DNA of 64,000 nucleotides from Herbidospora galbida (GTDB taxonomy: Bacteria; Actinomycetota; Actinomycetes; Streptosporangiales; Streptosporangiaceae), in the NCBI RefSeq assembly GCF_005233835.1, contig NZ_SZQA01000034.1:1-64000 (forward strand), written 5' to 3'. Positions within the stretch are counted from its first letter, which is position 1, and every line of letters starts with the position of its first letter. Positions 17,677 through 26,138 of the stretch are shown here, piece after piece. The notes beneath the pieces were generated by a model that worked only from the letters and a program-made list of their open reading frames with translations, did not search any database and was not told the DNA's origin. The position numbers and the translations under genes are program-made.

Positions 17677-17690
17677 GGAGAGCGCTCTCC
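17677..17690. promoter_or_regulatory. Perfect 14-bp LacI-type operator palindrome
   Basis: GGAGAGCGCTCTCC is a perfect palindrome centred on CG, 15 nt before the LacI-family start at 17706. The form resembles known actinobacterial LacI operators such as the GGGAGCGCTCCC core of CebR. It begins 2 nt after the PucR gene stop. Autoregulation by the downstream LacI protein is the natural inference. Confidence 0.7.
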
Positions 17691-17705
17691 GCTAAAGTGG
17701 CGGAT

Positions 17706-18731
17706 ATGAGGGAAGATCGGGTGGCTTCGCCCACGCTGGAAGACGTGGCACGGGCCGCCGGGGTCTCCCGCGCGACGGTATCCCGCGTGATCAACGGCAT
17801 CCGCAACGTCGACCCGTCGATCCAGGAGGTGGTCCGCCGGGCCATCGCCGAGGTCGGGTACGTCCCCAATCGGGCCGCCCGCCAGCTGGTCACCGGCAAG
17901 ACCGGCTCGATCGCCCTGATCGTCTCCGGGGCAGGCCAGTTCTTCGCCCGCGTCTTCACCGACCCCTTCTTCGGCCGCGTCGTCGAGGGCATCAGCGGCC
18001 ACCTGCGCCCGCTCGGCGTCCACCTCGTGCTGATGCTGGCCGAGGCCGCCGACGCGCGGGCCCAGGTCGTCGACTACGTCCGGCAGGGCCACGTCGACGG
18101 CGCGATCCTGGTCACCACCCACGCCGACGACCCCCTCCCCGCGATGCTGGCCGAGTCGGGCACCCCCGTCGTCCTGTTCGCCCGCCCCGACCAGCCCATT
18201 CCGATCTCGTACGTCGACCTCGCCCACGGAGCCGGCGCGCGCATGGCCGCCGACCACCTGGTCGCGCGCGGCTGCGAACGGGTCGCCACCATCTCCGGCC
18301 CGCTCGACGTCCTCGCCTCGATGGAACGCCTGTCGGGCTTCCGGGAGGCGATGGCCCGCCACGGCCACGCCTACGTGCCGAGCGTGGCCGGCAACTTCAC
18401 CAAGGAGAGCGGCGAGGCGGCCATGACCCGGCTGCTGGCCGACCATCCGCAGATCGACGGCCTGTTCGTCGCCAACGACCTGATGGCCCAGGGCGCCCTG
18501 GAGGTCGCCGCCGCCCGGGGCCTGCGCATCCCGCGCGACCTCAGGGTCGTCGGCTTCGACGACAGCACGGCCGCGCTGGCCTGCCGCCCGCCGCTGACGA
18601 CCATAAGGCACCCGGTCGAGGACATGTCGGCGGAGATGTCGCGCCTCCTGCTGGCCCAGATCGAAGACCCGTCGCGGCGGCCGAAGTCGGTCATCTTCGA
18701 GCCGGAACTGGTCGTCCGCGAGTCGGCCTAA
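17706..18731 (+). CDS. LacI-family transcriptional regulator
   Basis: A 341-aa regulator with an N-terminal LacI HTH (PTLEDVARAAGVSRATVSRVING, about residues 8-30), the hinge helix NRAARQLV, and a periplasmic-binding-fold effector domain (TGSIALIVSG ... IDGLFVANDLMAQGAL ... VVGFDDS). The C-terminus is the usual ELVVRESA. A perfect palindrome lies just upstream. The stop overlaps that of the convergent SGNH hydrolase by 4 nt. No adjacent sugar operon is visible, so its distant targets are unknown. Confidence 0.9.
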   Translation: MREDRVASPTLEDVARAAGVSRATVSRVINGIRNVDPSIQEVVRRAIAEVGYVPNRAARQLVTGKTGSIALIVSGAGQFFARVFTDPFFGRVVEGISGHLRPLGVHLVLMLAEAADARAQVVDYVRQGHVDGAILVTTHADDPLPAMLAESGTPVVLFARPDQPIPISYVDLAHGAGARMAADHLVARGCERVATISGPLDVLASMERLSGFREAMARHGHAYVPSVAGNFTKESGEAAMTRLLADHPQIDGLFVANDLMAQGALEVAAARGLRIPRDLRVVGFDDSTAALACRPPLTTIRHPVEDMSAEMSRLLLAQIEDPSRRPKSVIFEPELVVRESA

Positions 18732-19963
18732 CGGAACAGCCGGGCCGGGACCGAGTCGGCGATGGCGCGGTAGCCCGCCGGGTTGAAGTGCAGGTGGTCG
18801 CCCGTGTCGTAGGCGGGCAGCATCCGGCGCGGGTCGGCCGGGTCGCGGGTGACCCGGTCGAAGTCGAGGACGGTGTCGAAGACGCCGCTCGTGCGGATCC
18901 AGTGGTTGACCTTCTGCCGGGTGGCCTCGCGCAGGCCTGCCGGGTCGTCGTAGCCGGTGTTGCCGCCGAACGGGGTGATCGTGGCGCCGTACACGCGGAT
19001 GTCCTGGGCCTGGGCTCGGACGGCGATCTGCTCGTAGGCGGCGATGAGGTCGGCGGCGACCTGGTTCTGGGCCGCCTCGGTCGCCTCGGCGGTGCCGATG
19101 TCGTTCACGCCCTCGAAGACCAGCAGCCACGCCACGCCGCTGGTGGCCAGCACGTCGCGGTCGAGGCGGGCCAGCAGGTTCGGGCCGAGGCCGTCGTTGA
19201 GCACCCGGTTGCCGCCCGCCGCCTGGTTCAGCACGGCAGTGCCGCGCAGCCGGTCGGACAGCACGTCGGGCCAGCGGTCGTTGCCGTTGGTCGTCGAGCC
19301 GCGCCCGTCGGTCAGCGAGTCGCCGACGACGACGAGGGCGTCGTCGTCCGAGACGGTCTCGACGCCGCTGAGGAAGTACCAGTGGTCGGTCGGCGTGGCC
19401 CCGGGCAGGTCGGTGTCGGCGACGTGGTCGCCGGCGAGCAGGTGCGAGGTGGTACGGGAGCCGGGGTGGGAGGTCACCAGGTTCGAGGCCTGGCCCTCGG
19501 CCAGGTACAGGGTGACCGTGATGTTGGTTCTGGGGGCGACCGGGAAGGTCAGCGGGTCGGAGATCGCCTGCGCGCCGACCGGCACACTGACCGACGTCCG
19601 CCCCTGGAAGGTGACCGGCCGCGACGACCCCGGTTTGATGGCCGCCACGCCCGGGCGGCCGTCCGCCGGAAGCGCGACGGCGGCCTTCGTGATGGGCAGC
19701 GCGACCCCGCCGAACGCGTTGGAGAAGCGCAGGCGCAGCTGCCGCCCGCCGGTCGTGACCCGGACCGTCTGCCGCAGGGTGGTGTCGTCCATGACCAGGT
19801 TCTCCTGGGTGAACGGCGCCGGGGGCAGGTTGTGCGGCTCGGTGAGCTGCGGCATCGACGTCCAGGTGTGCACCCAGCCGGGCCTGCCCTGGCCGAGGGC
19901 GGGGGTGACCCCCAGCAGGGCGACGGCGAGCACCGTCACCATCAGTAACCGGACACGCTTCAT
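18728..19963 (-). CDS. Secreted SGNH/GDSL-type hydrolase
   Basis: A 411-aa exported esterase/lipase-like enzyme. A signal peptide (KRVRLLMVTVLAVALLGVTPALG) is followed by an N-terminal beta domain (to about residue 200) and the SGNH domain: block I VVVGDSLTDG (nucleophile Ser), Gly block NQAAGGNRVL, LVFEGVNDIG (Asn block), and C-terminal DTGDHLHFNP with the catalytic Asp/His pair. This two-part layout matches actinobacterial SGNH hydrolases of the XynE-like type. Substrate unknown. Confidence 0.88.
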   Translation of the reverse strand: MKRVRLLMVTVLAVALLGVTPALGQGRPGWVHTWTSMPQLTEPHNLPPAPFTQENLVMDDTTLRQTVRVTTGGRQLRLRFSNAFGGVALPITKAAVALPADGRPGVAAIKPGSSRPVTFQGRTSVSVPVGAQAISDPLTFPVAPRTNITVTLYLAEGQASNLVTSHPGSRTTSHLLAGDHVADTDLPGATPTDHWYFLSGVETVSDDDALVVVGDSLTDGRGSTTNGNDRWPDVLSDRLRGTAVLNQAAGGNRVLNDGLGPNLLARLDRDVLATSGVAWLLVFEGVNDIGTAEATEAAQNQVAADLIAAYEQIAVRAQAQDIRVYGATITPFGGNTGYDDPAGLREATRQKVNHWIRTSGVFDTVLDFDRVTRDPADPRRMLPAYDTGDHLHFNPAGYRAIADSVPARLFR

Positions 19964-20100
19964 CCCAGATCCTCCCGCTCGTCTGTTGGCGCAGACCGCC
20001 GGGAGCGTTCTTGATCGGCCCGCGGGGGGCCTCAGTGTCAGGGGCGCGCGAACGGTGCGTCAACCGTCGCGGTCAACATGCGAGGTCGCGCACGAAAGCT

Positions 20101-20829
20101 TCACGGTTCCCGGCCGGGGTTCGGCCAGGGGTTGGGCTTGCAGCCGCGCAGGGAGATCGTCTGCTGGACCATCACCGGGGCCGCGCGCCCCCGGGCCGGG
20201 CAGTCGCGGTGGCCGTGCCCGAGGCCGTGGCCGACCTCGTGGCTGATGACGTACTTGCGGTAGAGGTCCAGGTCCTTGTACGTGTCGGCGCCGTAGGCCC
20301 AGCGGCGCGCGTTGATGACCGCCCGGCGGCCGTTCCAGCAGGAGAGCTGGCCGAAGGTGCGCAGCGGGAGGCACTCCCGGTTGGTCGTCGCGGGCGTGGC
20401 CAGGGTGACCCGGAGCCGCACCGAACCCTTGGAGACCCGCTCGAACCGCCCCCAGCCGCGGGGGTCGTTCAGGATCTCGTGGACGGCCGTCGCGAACTCG
20501 TCCACGTCGAAGGGGAGCCCCTTCTCGACCTCGACCATGTATTTGATCACCGGCGCCTTGCCCGTGCGGGGCTCGGCCCCGCCGGCGGCGACGCGGTACC
20601 CGCCCGAGCCCTTCTCCGGCACCTTGATCTTCTTCGGCGTGCTCGGCGGCGGCGGTGTCGGGGCGGGCGGCGGGATGTAGGGGAGCGTCGCCCGGGGGGA
20701 GGCCGGCGGTGGCACGGTCCCGACCTGGGCCACCGGCTCCGGGACCTCCTCGGACGGCAGCGCGAACCCCCAGGTCACCGCGCCCAGTACGGCGATCCCG
20801 GCCGCCGCGAACAGGACACGGTGGTTCAC
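20101..20829 (-). CDS. DUF3152 zincin-like exported protein
   Basis: A 242-aa protein with an N-terminal membrane anchor/signal (VLFAAAGIAVLGAVTWGFALP), a Pro-rich linker (about residues 35-70), and a C-terminal DUF3152 domain. It carries HEVGHGLGHGH, an extended HExxH-x-x-x-x-H zinc site, suggesting a metalloprotease fold. Two Cys pairs (REC...LSC, DC...GC) may be disulfides. It is probably extracellular or membrane-tethered. It is divergent from the CHAP protein at 20980. Confidence 0.82.
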   Translation of the reverse strand: MNHRVLFAAAGIAVLGAVTWGFALPSEEVPEPVAQVGTVPPPASPRATLPYIPPPAPTPPPPSTPKKIKVPEKGSGGYRVAAGGAEPRTGKAPVIKYMVEVEKGLPFDVDEFATAVHEILNDPRGWGRFERVSKGSVRLRVTLATPATTNRECLPLRTFGQLSCWNGRRAVINARRWAYGADTYKDLDLYRKYVISHEVGHGLGHGHRDCPARGRAAPVMVQQTISLRGCKPNPWPNPGREP

Positions 20830-20979
20830 GACCCTCCCAAAAAGAACTGAACGTGATCATACGGGAGGAGATCATCCGCACAGTTACGGTTGGGGGGTAT
20901 TGCTCGCCCTTTCTGGTGAATCGGGGGCGTACTTCCGATTTCCGAATTACAGTCCAGGTATCGGGAGGCATGGAGGACA

Positions 20980-21780
20980 GTGCGGGTGGAACGTTCCCCA
21001 GAGACGATCACCAACGACCTTTTAGCCGTCGTCACCCGAGAGCTCGGATACCGGGAGAAGCCCGGACAGCACACCAAATACGGCGCGTGGTACGCCCAGA
21101 CCGTCAAGGATCCGCAGTACCGCAACGCCGCGTGGTGTGACATGTTCATCGCCTGGGCCGCGGACAAGGCCGGAGTCACCGACTACGTCGGCGCCTTCGC
21201 CTGGACGCCCTCACACGCGCGCTGGTTCGAACAGCGCCAGGCGTGGACGGACGAACCCGAGCCGGGGGCCCTGGTCTTCTTCGACTGGGCGGGTGGCGAC
21301 GACATCAAGGGCATCGACCACGTCGGCATCGTCGAGAGGGTCGACGGCGGCAAGATCCACACCATCGAGGCGAACGTCGACAAGGTCTGGCTGAAGCGGA
21401 AGGTGCGTGACGAGAGCAAGGTCGTCGGCTACGGCATCCCCCGGATGGTCAAACCCGACCTGACCGTCGAACCGGCCGACGTGACGCTGGCGTTACGGCC
21501 CGACGCGGTCAGCTCGACCACGAGCCAGGCGGACGCGCTCGACCCGGTCGCGGCGATGGCGACGGGGGTGCTCGTCGTGGCGGTGGGGGTGAGCCTCATC
21601 TTCGGCGGCTTCCACGTACGCAAGCTCGCCTTCACCGTCGGCCGCCACCGCAGATCGACGCCGCCGCCACCGGAACCACCGGAGCCGGAGGAGCGGCCCC
21701 TGGCCGCGGCCGTGGCGATCAGATCGTCGTCGGCCCCGGGGGAGACGGCGCCGCGCAGGCGCTCCAGACCATACGAGTAG
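20980..21780 (+). CDS. CHAP-domain amidase-like protein with C-terminal membrane segment
   Basis: A 266-aa protein. Residues about 10-145 resemble a CHAP cysteine amidohydrolase: catalytic-position Cys in AAWCDMFIAWAADKAG, then PGALVFFDW, and His in GIDHVGIVERV with TIEAN following. A single transmembrane helix (MATGVLVVAVGVSLIFGG) lies near residues 190-208, then a Pro/Arg-rich tail. There is no N-terminal signal peptide, so topology is odd for a cell-wall enzyme. GTG 20980 is preceded by GGAGG at 20972-20976; GTG 20986 is an alternative with better spacing. Confidence 0.8.
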   Translation: MRVERSPETITNDLLAVVTRELGYREKPGQHTKYGAWYAQTVKDPQYRNAAWCDMFIAWAADKAGVTDYVGAFAWTPSHARWFEQRQAWTDEPEPGALVFFDWAGGDDIKGIDHVGIVERVDGGKIHTIEANVDKVWLKRKVRDESKVVGYGIPRMVKPDLTVEPADVTLALRPDAVSSTTSQADALDPVAAMATGVLVVAVGVSLIFGGFHVRKLAFTVGRHRRSTPPPPEPPEPEERPLAAAVAIRSSSAPGETAPRRRSRPYE

Positions 21781-21924
21781 CCGGTAGGGCCGGCGCCCGG
21801 CGATCGAGGCGGTCGGCATCCAGGAGTCGAGGATGCAGGCCATCCGATCGACCGGCGCCGGCGGGCACGTGCCCCTCGACGAGGCGGCCGAGGGCTGCCA
21901 TCAAGGTGCTCCTGACCCCCTGAG

Positions 21925-23955
21925 TCATCGGAGGAAGGCCGCCGCGACCCCCGCGTCGACCGGGATGTGCAGGCCGGTGGTGTGGGAGAGATCGCCGCCG
22001 GTCAGCGCGAACACGGCGCCGGCGACGTGCTCGGGGAGCACCTCGCGCTTCAGCAGGGTGCGCTGGGCGTAGAACTCGCCGAGCTTCTCCTCCTCCACGC
22101 CGTACACGGCGGCCCGGTTGGCCCCCCATCCGCCGGCGAAGATGCCCGAGCCGCGCACGACGCCGTCGGGGTTGATCCCGTTGACGCGGATGCCGTGGCC
22201 GCCGAGTTCGGCGGCCAGCAGCCGGACCTGGTGGGCCTGGTCGGCCTTGGCGGCGCTGTAGGCGATGTTGCTCGGCCCGGCGAAGACCGCGTTCTTGGAC
22301 GAGATGTAGACGATGTCGCCGCCCATGCCCTGGCCGATCATGATGCGGGCCGCCTCGCGGGAGACCAGGAACGAGCCGCGCGCCATGACGTCGTGCTGCA
22401 GGTCCCAGTCGGCGACGGTCGTCTCCAGCAGCGGCTTGGACAGGGACAGCCCCGCGTTGTTGACGATCAGGTCGACGCCGCCGAAGGCCAGGACGGCTGC
22501 GGCCAGGCCCGCGCGGATATCGTCCTCGCTGGTCACGTCGGCCGTCACGGCGACGGCGACGTCGGAGGAGCCGAGTTCGGCGGCGACCTTCCGGGCCGCG
22601 TCCGGGTCGCGGTCGGCGACGACGACGCAGGCGCCCTCGGCGGCCAGGCGGCGGGCGGTGGCCGCGCCGATGCCCGAGCCGCCGCCGGTCACGAAGGCGA
22701 TCCGGGCCGCCAGCGGCCTGGGCTTGGGCCTGCGCCGCAGCTTGGCCTCCTCCAGCGACCAGTATTCGATGCGGAACTTCTCCGCCTCGCTGATCGGCGC
22801 GTAGGCCGACACCGATTCGGCGCCGCGCATGACGTTGATCGCGTTGACGTAGAACTCGCCGGCCACCCGCGCGGTCTGCTTGTCGGCGCCGAAGGAGAAC
22901 ATGCCGACGCCCGGCACCAGCACGATCGCCGGGTCCGCGCCGCGCATCGCGGGGGAGCCCTCGACGGCGTTGCGGTCGTAATAGGCGGCGTAGTCGGCGC
23001 GGTAGTGGGCGTGCAGTTCCCGGAGACGGTCGGCGACGGCGTCCAGGGGAGCGCCGGCGGGCAGGTCCAGGACGAGCGGGGAGACCTTGGTCCGCAGGAA
23101 GTGGTCGGGGCACGAGGTGCCCAGCGCGGCCAGACGGGGATGCTCGGCGCGGGAGACGAAGTCGAGGACGACGTCGCTGTCGGTGTAGTGGCCGACCTGG
23201 GGCCGGTCGGTCGAGGCCAGGCCGCGGAGCAGCGGGAACAGTGCGGACGCGCGGGCGTGCCGCTGCTCGGGGGAGAGAGGTTCGCAGCCGGGGACGACGG
23301 GGCCGAAGGGCTCGGGCCTGCCGTGGCTCGCGAGATGGGTCTCGGCCAGGCGGATGATCTCCAGTGAGTTCTCTCGGCACTCCGCCGAGGTGTCGCCCCA
23401 GGCGGTGATGCCGTGGCCGCCCAGGATCACGCCGATCGCGTGCGGGTTCGCCGCCTTGATCGCCGCGATGTCCATACCGAGCTGGAAACCGGGACGCCGC
23501 CACGGCACCCACGCGACCCGGTCCCCGAAGATCACCCGGGTCAGCTCCTCGCCGTCGGCGGCGGTCGCGATCGCGATGCCGCTGTCGGGGTGGAGATGGT
23601 CGACGTGGGCGGCGTCGACCAGGCCGTGCATCGCGGTGTCGATGGACGGCGCCGCGCCCCCCTTGCCGTGCGTGCAGAAGTCGAGGGCCCCGACCATCTC
23701 GTCCTCGCGCTCGGGCCCCGGGTAGACACCGGTCAACGCGCGCAGGCGGTCGAGCCGGAGCACTGCCAGGCCGGCCGCCGTGAGGGTGCCGAGGTCGCCG
23801 CCGGAGCCCTTCACCCACATCAGGTCGACGGGCTCGCCGGTGACCGGGTCGATCTGGCTGCCCTTGGCGGAGGCGTTGCCGCCGGCGTAGTTGGTGTTGC
23901 GGGGGTCCGCGCCCAGCTCGTGGCAGCGGTTCAGCAGGTCGTCTACAACGCTCAT
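21925..23955 (-). CDS. rhaD: Bifunctional rhamnulose-1-phosphate aldolase / short-chain (lactaldehyde) dehydrogenase
   Basis: A 676-aa fusion enzyme of the rhamnose pathway. The N-terminal about 400 residues form a class II aldolase: NYAGGNASAKG, DFCTHGKGG, and zinc-ligand-type His residues in DHLHPDSG and GGHGITAWGD. The C-terminal about 250 residues are an SDR: FVTGGGSGIG, NNAGLS, and a Ser/Tyr-x-x-x-Lys site (YSAAKADQ). It splits rhamnulose-1-phosphate into DHAP and lactaldehyde and oxidises the latter. It lies 6 nt downstream of rhaI in one - strand operon. Confidence 0.93.
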   Translation of the reverse strand: MSVVDDLLNRCHELGADPRNTNYAGGNASAKGSQIDPVTGEPVDLMWVKGSGGDLGTLTAAGLAVLRLDRLRALTGVYPGPEREDEMVGALDFCTHGKGGAAPSIDTAMHGLVDAAHVDHLHPDSGIAIATAADGEELTRVIFGDRVAWVPWRRPGFQLGMDIAAIKAANPHAIGVILGGHGITAWGDTSAECRENSLEIIRLAETHLASHGRPEPFGPVVPGCEPLSPEQRHARASALFPLLRGLASTDRPQVGHYTDSDVVLDFVSRAEHPRLAALGTSCPDHFLRTKVSPLVLDLPAGAPLDAVADRLRELHAHYRADYAAYYDRNAVEGSPAMRGADPAIVLVPGVGMFSFGADKQTARVAGEFYVNAINVMRGAESVSAYAPISEAEKFRIEYWSLEEAKLRRRPKPRPLAARIAFVTGGGSGIGAATARRLAAEGACVVVADRDPDAARKVAAELGSSDVAVAVTADVTSEDDIRAGLAAAVLAFGGVDLIVNNAGLSLSKPLLETTVADWDLQHDVMARGSFLVSREAARIMIGQGMGGDIVYISSKNAVFAGPSNIAYSAAKADQAHQVRLLAAELGGHGIRVNGINPDGVVRGSGIFAGGWGANRAAVYGVEEEKLGEFYAQRTLLKREVLPEHVAGAVFALTGGDLSHTTGLHIPVDAGVAAAFLR

Positions 23956-23961
23956 GGTGGT

Positions 23962-25119
23962 TCAGGCTCCCCAACCGGCCTGGGTGCCGCCGACACGCCC
24001 GGCGACGATCTCGTCGAAGTAGCCCGATGCCTTGTACGCGGCGATCGGGTCGGCGTCCAGGCCGCGCTGCTCTCGCCAGGTGGCGAGCAGCGGCCGGACG
24101 TCGGTGTCGTACGCGTCCATCAGCACCGCGTTCGCGGCCAGCACGTCACCGCCGTCCTGCGCGGCCCGCAGCGCCGCGGCGTCCACGAGCAGTGCCTTGG
24201 CGGTGGCTTCCTGGACGTTCATGACCGAGCGGATCTGGCCCTGGATCTTCGGCTCGACGTTGTGGCACTGATCGAGCATGAAGGCCACGCCGGCGGACGG
24301 ATCGAGGCCGCCGCCCCGCACGACCTCGTACATGATGCGGAAGAGCTGGAACGGGTCGGCCGCCCCGACCATGAGGTCGTCGTCGGCGTAGAAGCGGGAG
24401 TTGAAGTCGAAGGCGCCCAGCCGGCCCGCGCGCAGCAGCGAGGCCACGATGAACTCGATGTTCGTGCCGGGCGCGTGGTGACCGGTGTCGACGCAGACGG
24501 TCGCCTTGGGGCCCAGGGCGAGGCAGTGCAGCAGGGAGGTGCCCCAGTCCGGTACGTCGGTCACGTAAAAGGCGGGTTCGAACAGCTTGTACTCCAGCAG
24601 GATCCGCTGATCGTCACCCAGCCGGGCGTACACCTCGGTGAGGGCGTCGCCGAGACGGTCCTGGCGGGTCCGGATGTCGTCCTGGCCGGGGTAGTTGATG
24701 CCGTCGGAGAACCACAGCTTCAGGTCGCGCGAACCGGTGGCGTCCATGATGTCGACGCACTCGAGCAGGTGGTCGGTGGCCTTGCGGCGGATGCGCGGGT
24801 CGGGATGGGTGACCGAGCCCAGCAGGTAGTCGTCGTCCTGGAAGACGTTGGCGTTGATCGCGCCGAGCCGTACTCCCCGATCGACCGCGTAGGCGGCGAG
24901 GAGGGAGTAGTCGGAGACCTTGTCCCACGGGATGTGCAGGGCCACCGTCGGGGCCGCGCCGGTGAAGGCGTGCACCTGGGCGGCGTCGGCGATCTTCTCG
25001 AAGGGGTCGCGTGGCACCCCCTTCTGGGCGAACACCTTGAACCGGGTTCCGGAGTTCGCGTACGCCCACGAGGGCGTCTCGATGGCCAGGTCGTCGAGCC
25101 CGGCGGGCAAGTCGGTCAT
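23962..25119 (-). CDS. rhaI: L-rhamnose isomerase, RhaI type
   Basis: A 385-aa xylose-isomerase-like TIM barrel. PSWAYANSGTRFKVF is the typical RhaI N-terminus. Metal-site strands are visible in LLEYKLFEPAFY (Glu), CVDTGHHAPGTNIEF (Asp/His) and GAFDFNSRFYADDDL (Asp). It interconverts L-rhamnose and L-rhamnulose, feeding RhaB (26135, opposite strand) and RhaD. Full length for the Pseudomonas stutzeri-like class. Confidence 0.93.
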   Translation of the reverse strand: MTDLPAGLDDLAIETPSWAYANSGTRFKVFAQKGVPRDPFEKIADAAQVHAFTGAAPTVALHIPWDKVSDYSLLAAYAVDRGVRLGAINANVFQDDDYLLGSVTHPDPRIRRKATDHLLECVDIMDATGSRDLKLWFSDGINYPGQDDIRTRQDRLGDALTEVYARLGDDQRILLEYKLFEPAFYVTDVPDWGTSLLHCLALGPKATVCVDTGHHAPGTNIEFIVASLLRAGRLGAFDFNSRFYADDDLMVGAADPFQLFRIMYEVVRGGGLDPSAGVAFMLDQCHNVEPKIQGQIRSVMNVQEATAKALLVDAAALRAAQDGGDVLAANAVLMDAYDTDVRPLLATWREQRGLDADPIAAYKASGYFDEIVAGRVGGTQAGWGA

Positions 25120-25160
25120 GCTGTCAAAATCCCCGCATTCCAGAAGCGCGCGTTCGTCCG

Positions 25161-25793
25161 TCAGCCGATGGAGTCGACGTTGGTCTTGTCCACGGGGGTG
25201 ACGGGGTTGAAGACCTCACGCTCGGCCGCGTCGGAGAACTGGATCGGCTGCCTCTTGCCGGCGTCCTTGACGGTGTTGGCGGCGGCCACGCCCATCGGGT
25301 CGTTGCAGGAGAACACACCGGTGTCCTTCATGACCTTGTAGCCCTCTTCGGCCTTGGAGTTGCCGGAGAACTCCGCGACGACCTTGTAGCCGCGCGCTTC
25401 GATCTCCTCCTTGAAGCCGGCGTTGCGGCGGGCGGCGTAGGTCGCGGACGGCTCGCAGGTGATGGAGGCGACGTTCTTGCTGTCGCCGCCGTTGGCCTGG
25501 ATCTGCTTGTCCATGAACTCGGCGGCCAGCTTGCCGCCACCGTCGATGTCGTTCACGATCACCGGGACGTTCCCGGCCCTGGCCTTGGCGATGATCGGGC
25601 CCAGCGCGGTCGGCTTGAACGGGCTGATGATCAGCAGGTCGACGCCCTGCCCATTCTCGTCGCTCTTCTCGTCGTGGACCTTGATGTCCCAGTCCTCGCG
25701 ACGTCCAGGCTGCCGATCTTGGCGAACGGCGAGTCGACCTGCTCGTTGTGCGGCTCGGGCGGAGAAGACGAGCAGCGTTCCCATGTTCCTCAC
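25161..25793 (-). pseudogene. Decayed sugar ABC transporter substrate-binding protein (rhamnose locus)
   Basis: The central about 120 residues are a clear type I sugar-binding fold (VDLLIISPFKPTALGPII, VPVIVNDIDGGG, NVASITCEPSATYAARRNAGFKEEIEARG, VFSCNDPMGVAAANTVKDAG). The signal peptide and first lobe are missing: the first about 35 residues are out-of-register sequence, with a better match (VDSPFAKIG) in another frame. A second gap is likely after KDAG, where the usual 60-80 residues before the PVTPVDKTNVDS tail are absent. It would normally be secreted; this remnant cannot be. No permease or ATPase gene accompanies it. Confidence 0.75.
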
Positions 25794-25813
25794 GCCCTCT
25801 CAGCGCGGCCGTA

Positions 25814-25828
25814 TTGAAAACGTTTTAA
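25814..25828. promoter_or_regulatory. LacI-type operator-like palindrome 1 in the rha divergent region
   Basis: TTGAAAACGTTTTAA contains a perfect AAAACGTTTT palindrome with the central CG typical of LacI-family operators. It lies upstream of the - strand rha remnants. It fits the same consensus as the second site at 25903. Confidence 0.5.
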
Positions 25829-25902
25829 CATTTTGTGTCTGGAGGACCGTAGATGGCATGTCGCTGGCTCGTCAAGGGCGTGGTTTCGCGGCCACGGAGG
25901 TA

Positions 25903-25916
25903 TTGACACGTTTCAA
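25903..25916. promoter_or_regulatory. LacI-type operator-like palindrome 2 in the rha divergent region
   Basis: TTGACACGTTTCAA is a one-mismatch palindrome (TTGAaACGTTTCAA) 58 nt upstream of the LacI stub start. The TTGACA could also serve as a -35 element. With site 1 it suggests a once-functional rhamnose repressor acting on both divergent operons. Confidence 0.5.
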
Positions 25917-25973
25917 TCGGGCGGCCACAGTGGGCGAGCATCGCCGCTCCGCTCCGTCCTTGTGAGGTCACCC

Positions 25974-26138
25974 GTGCCAAGATCCGCAATCGGTTCGCGT
26001 GACGTGACGGTCGGCGTCGAAGAGGTCGCGCACCGGGCCGGAGTCTCACCGGGGACCGTGTCCGACGTGCTGAACAGGCCCGCCGGGTCGCTGCTCGTCC
26101 AGCCGGAGCCGATCATCCGAGAGTCGACGGCGCGATGA
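25974..26138 (+). pseudogene. LacI-family rhamnose regulator reduced to HTH plus C-terminal tail (54 aa)
   Basis: GTG 25974 with GAGG at 25964-25967 begins a 54-aa frame. Residues about 14-33 are a LacI HTH (VEEVAHRAGVSPGTVSDVLN). Directly in frame follows the last dozen residues of a typical LacI protein (VQPEPIIRESTAR). The hinge and the whole about 280-aa effector domain are gone. The stop overlaps rhaB ATG as ATGA, so coupling to rhaB is preserved. It could be an inert remnant or a translated mini DNA-binding peptide; without the dimerisation domain strong binding is unlikely. Confidence 0.7.
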
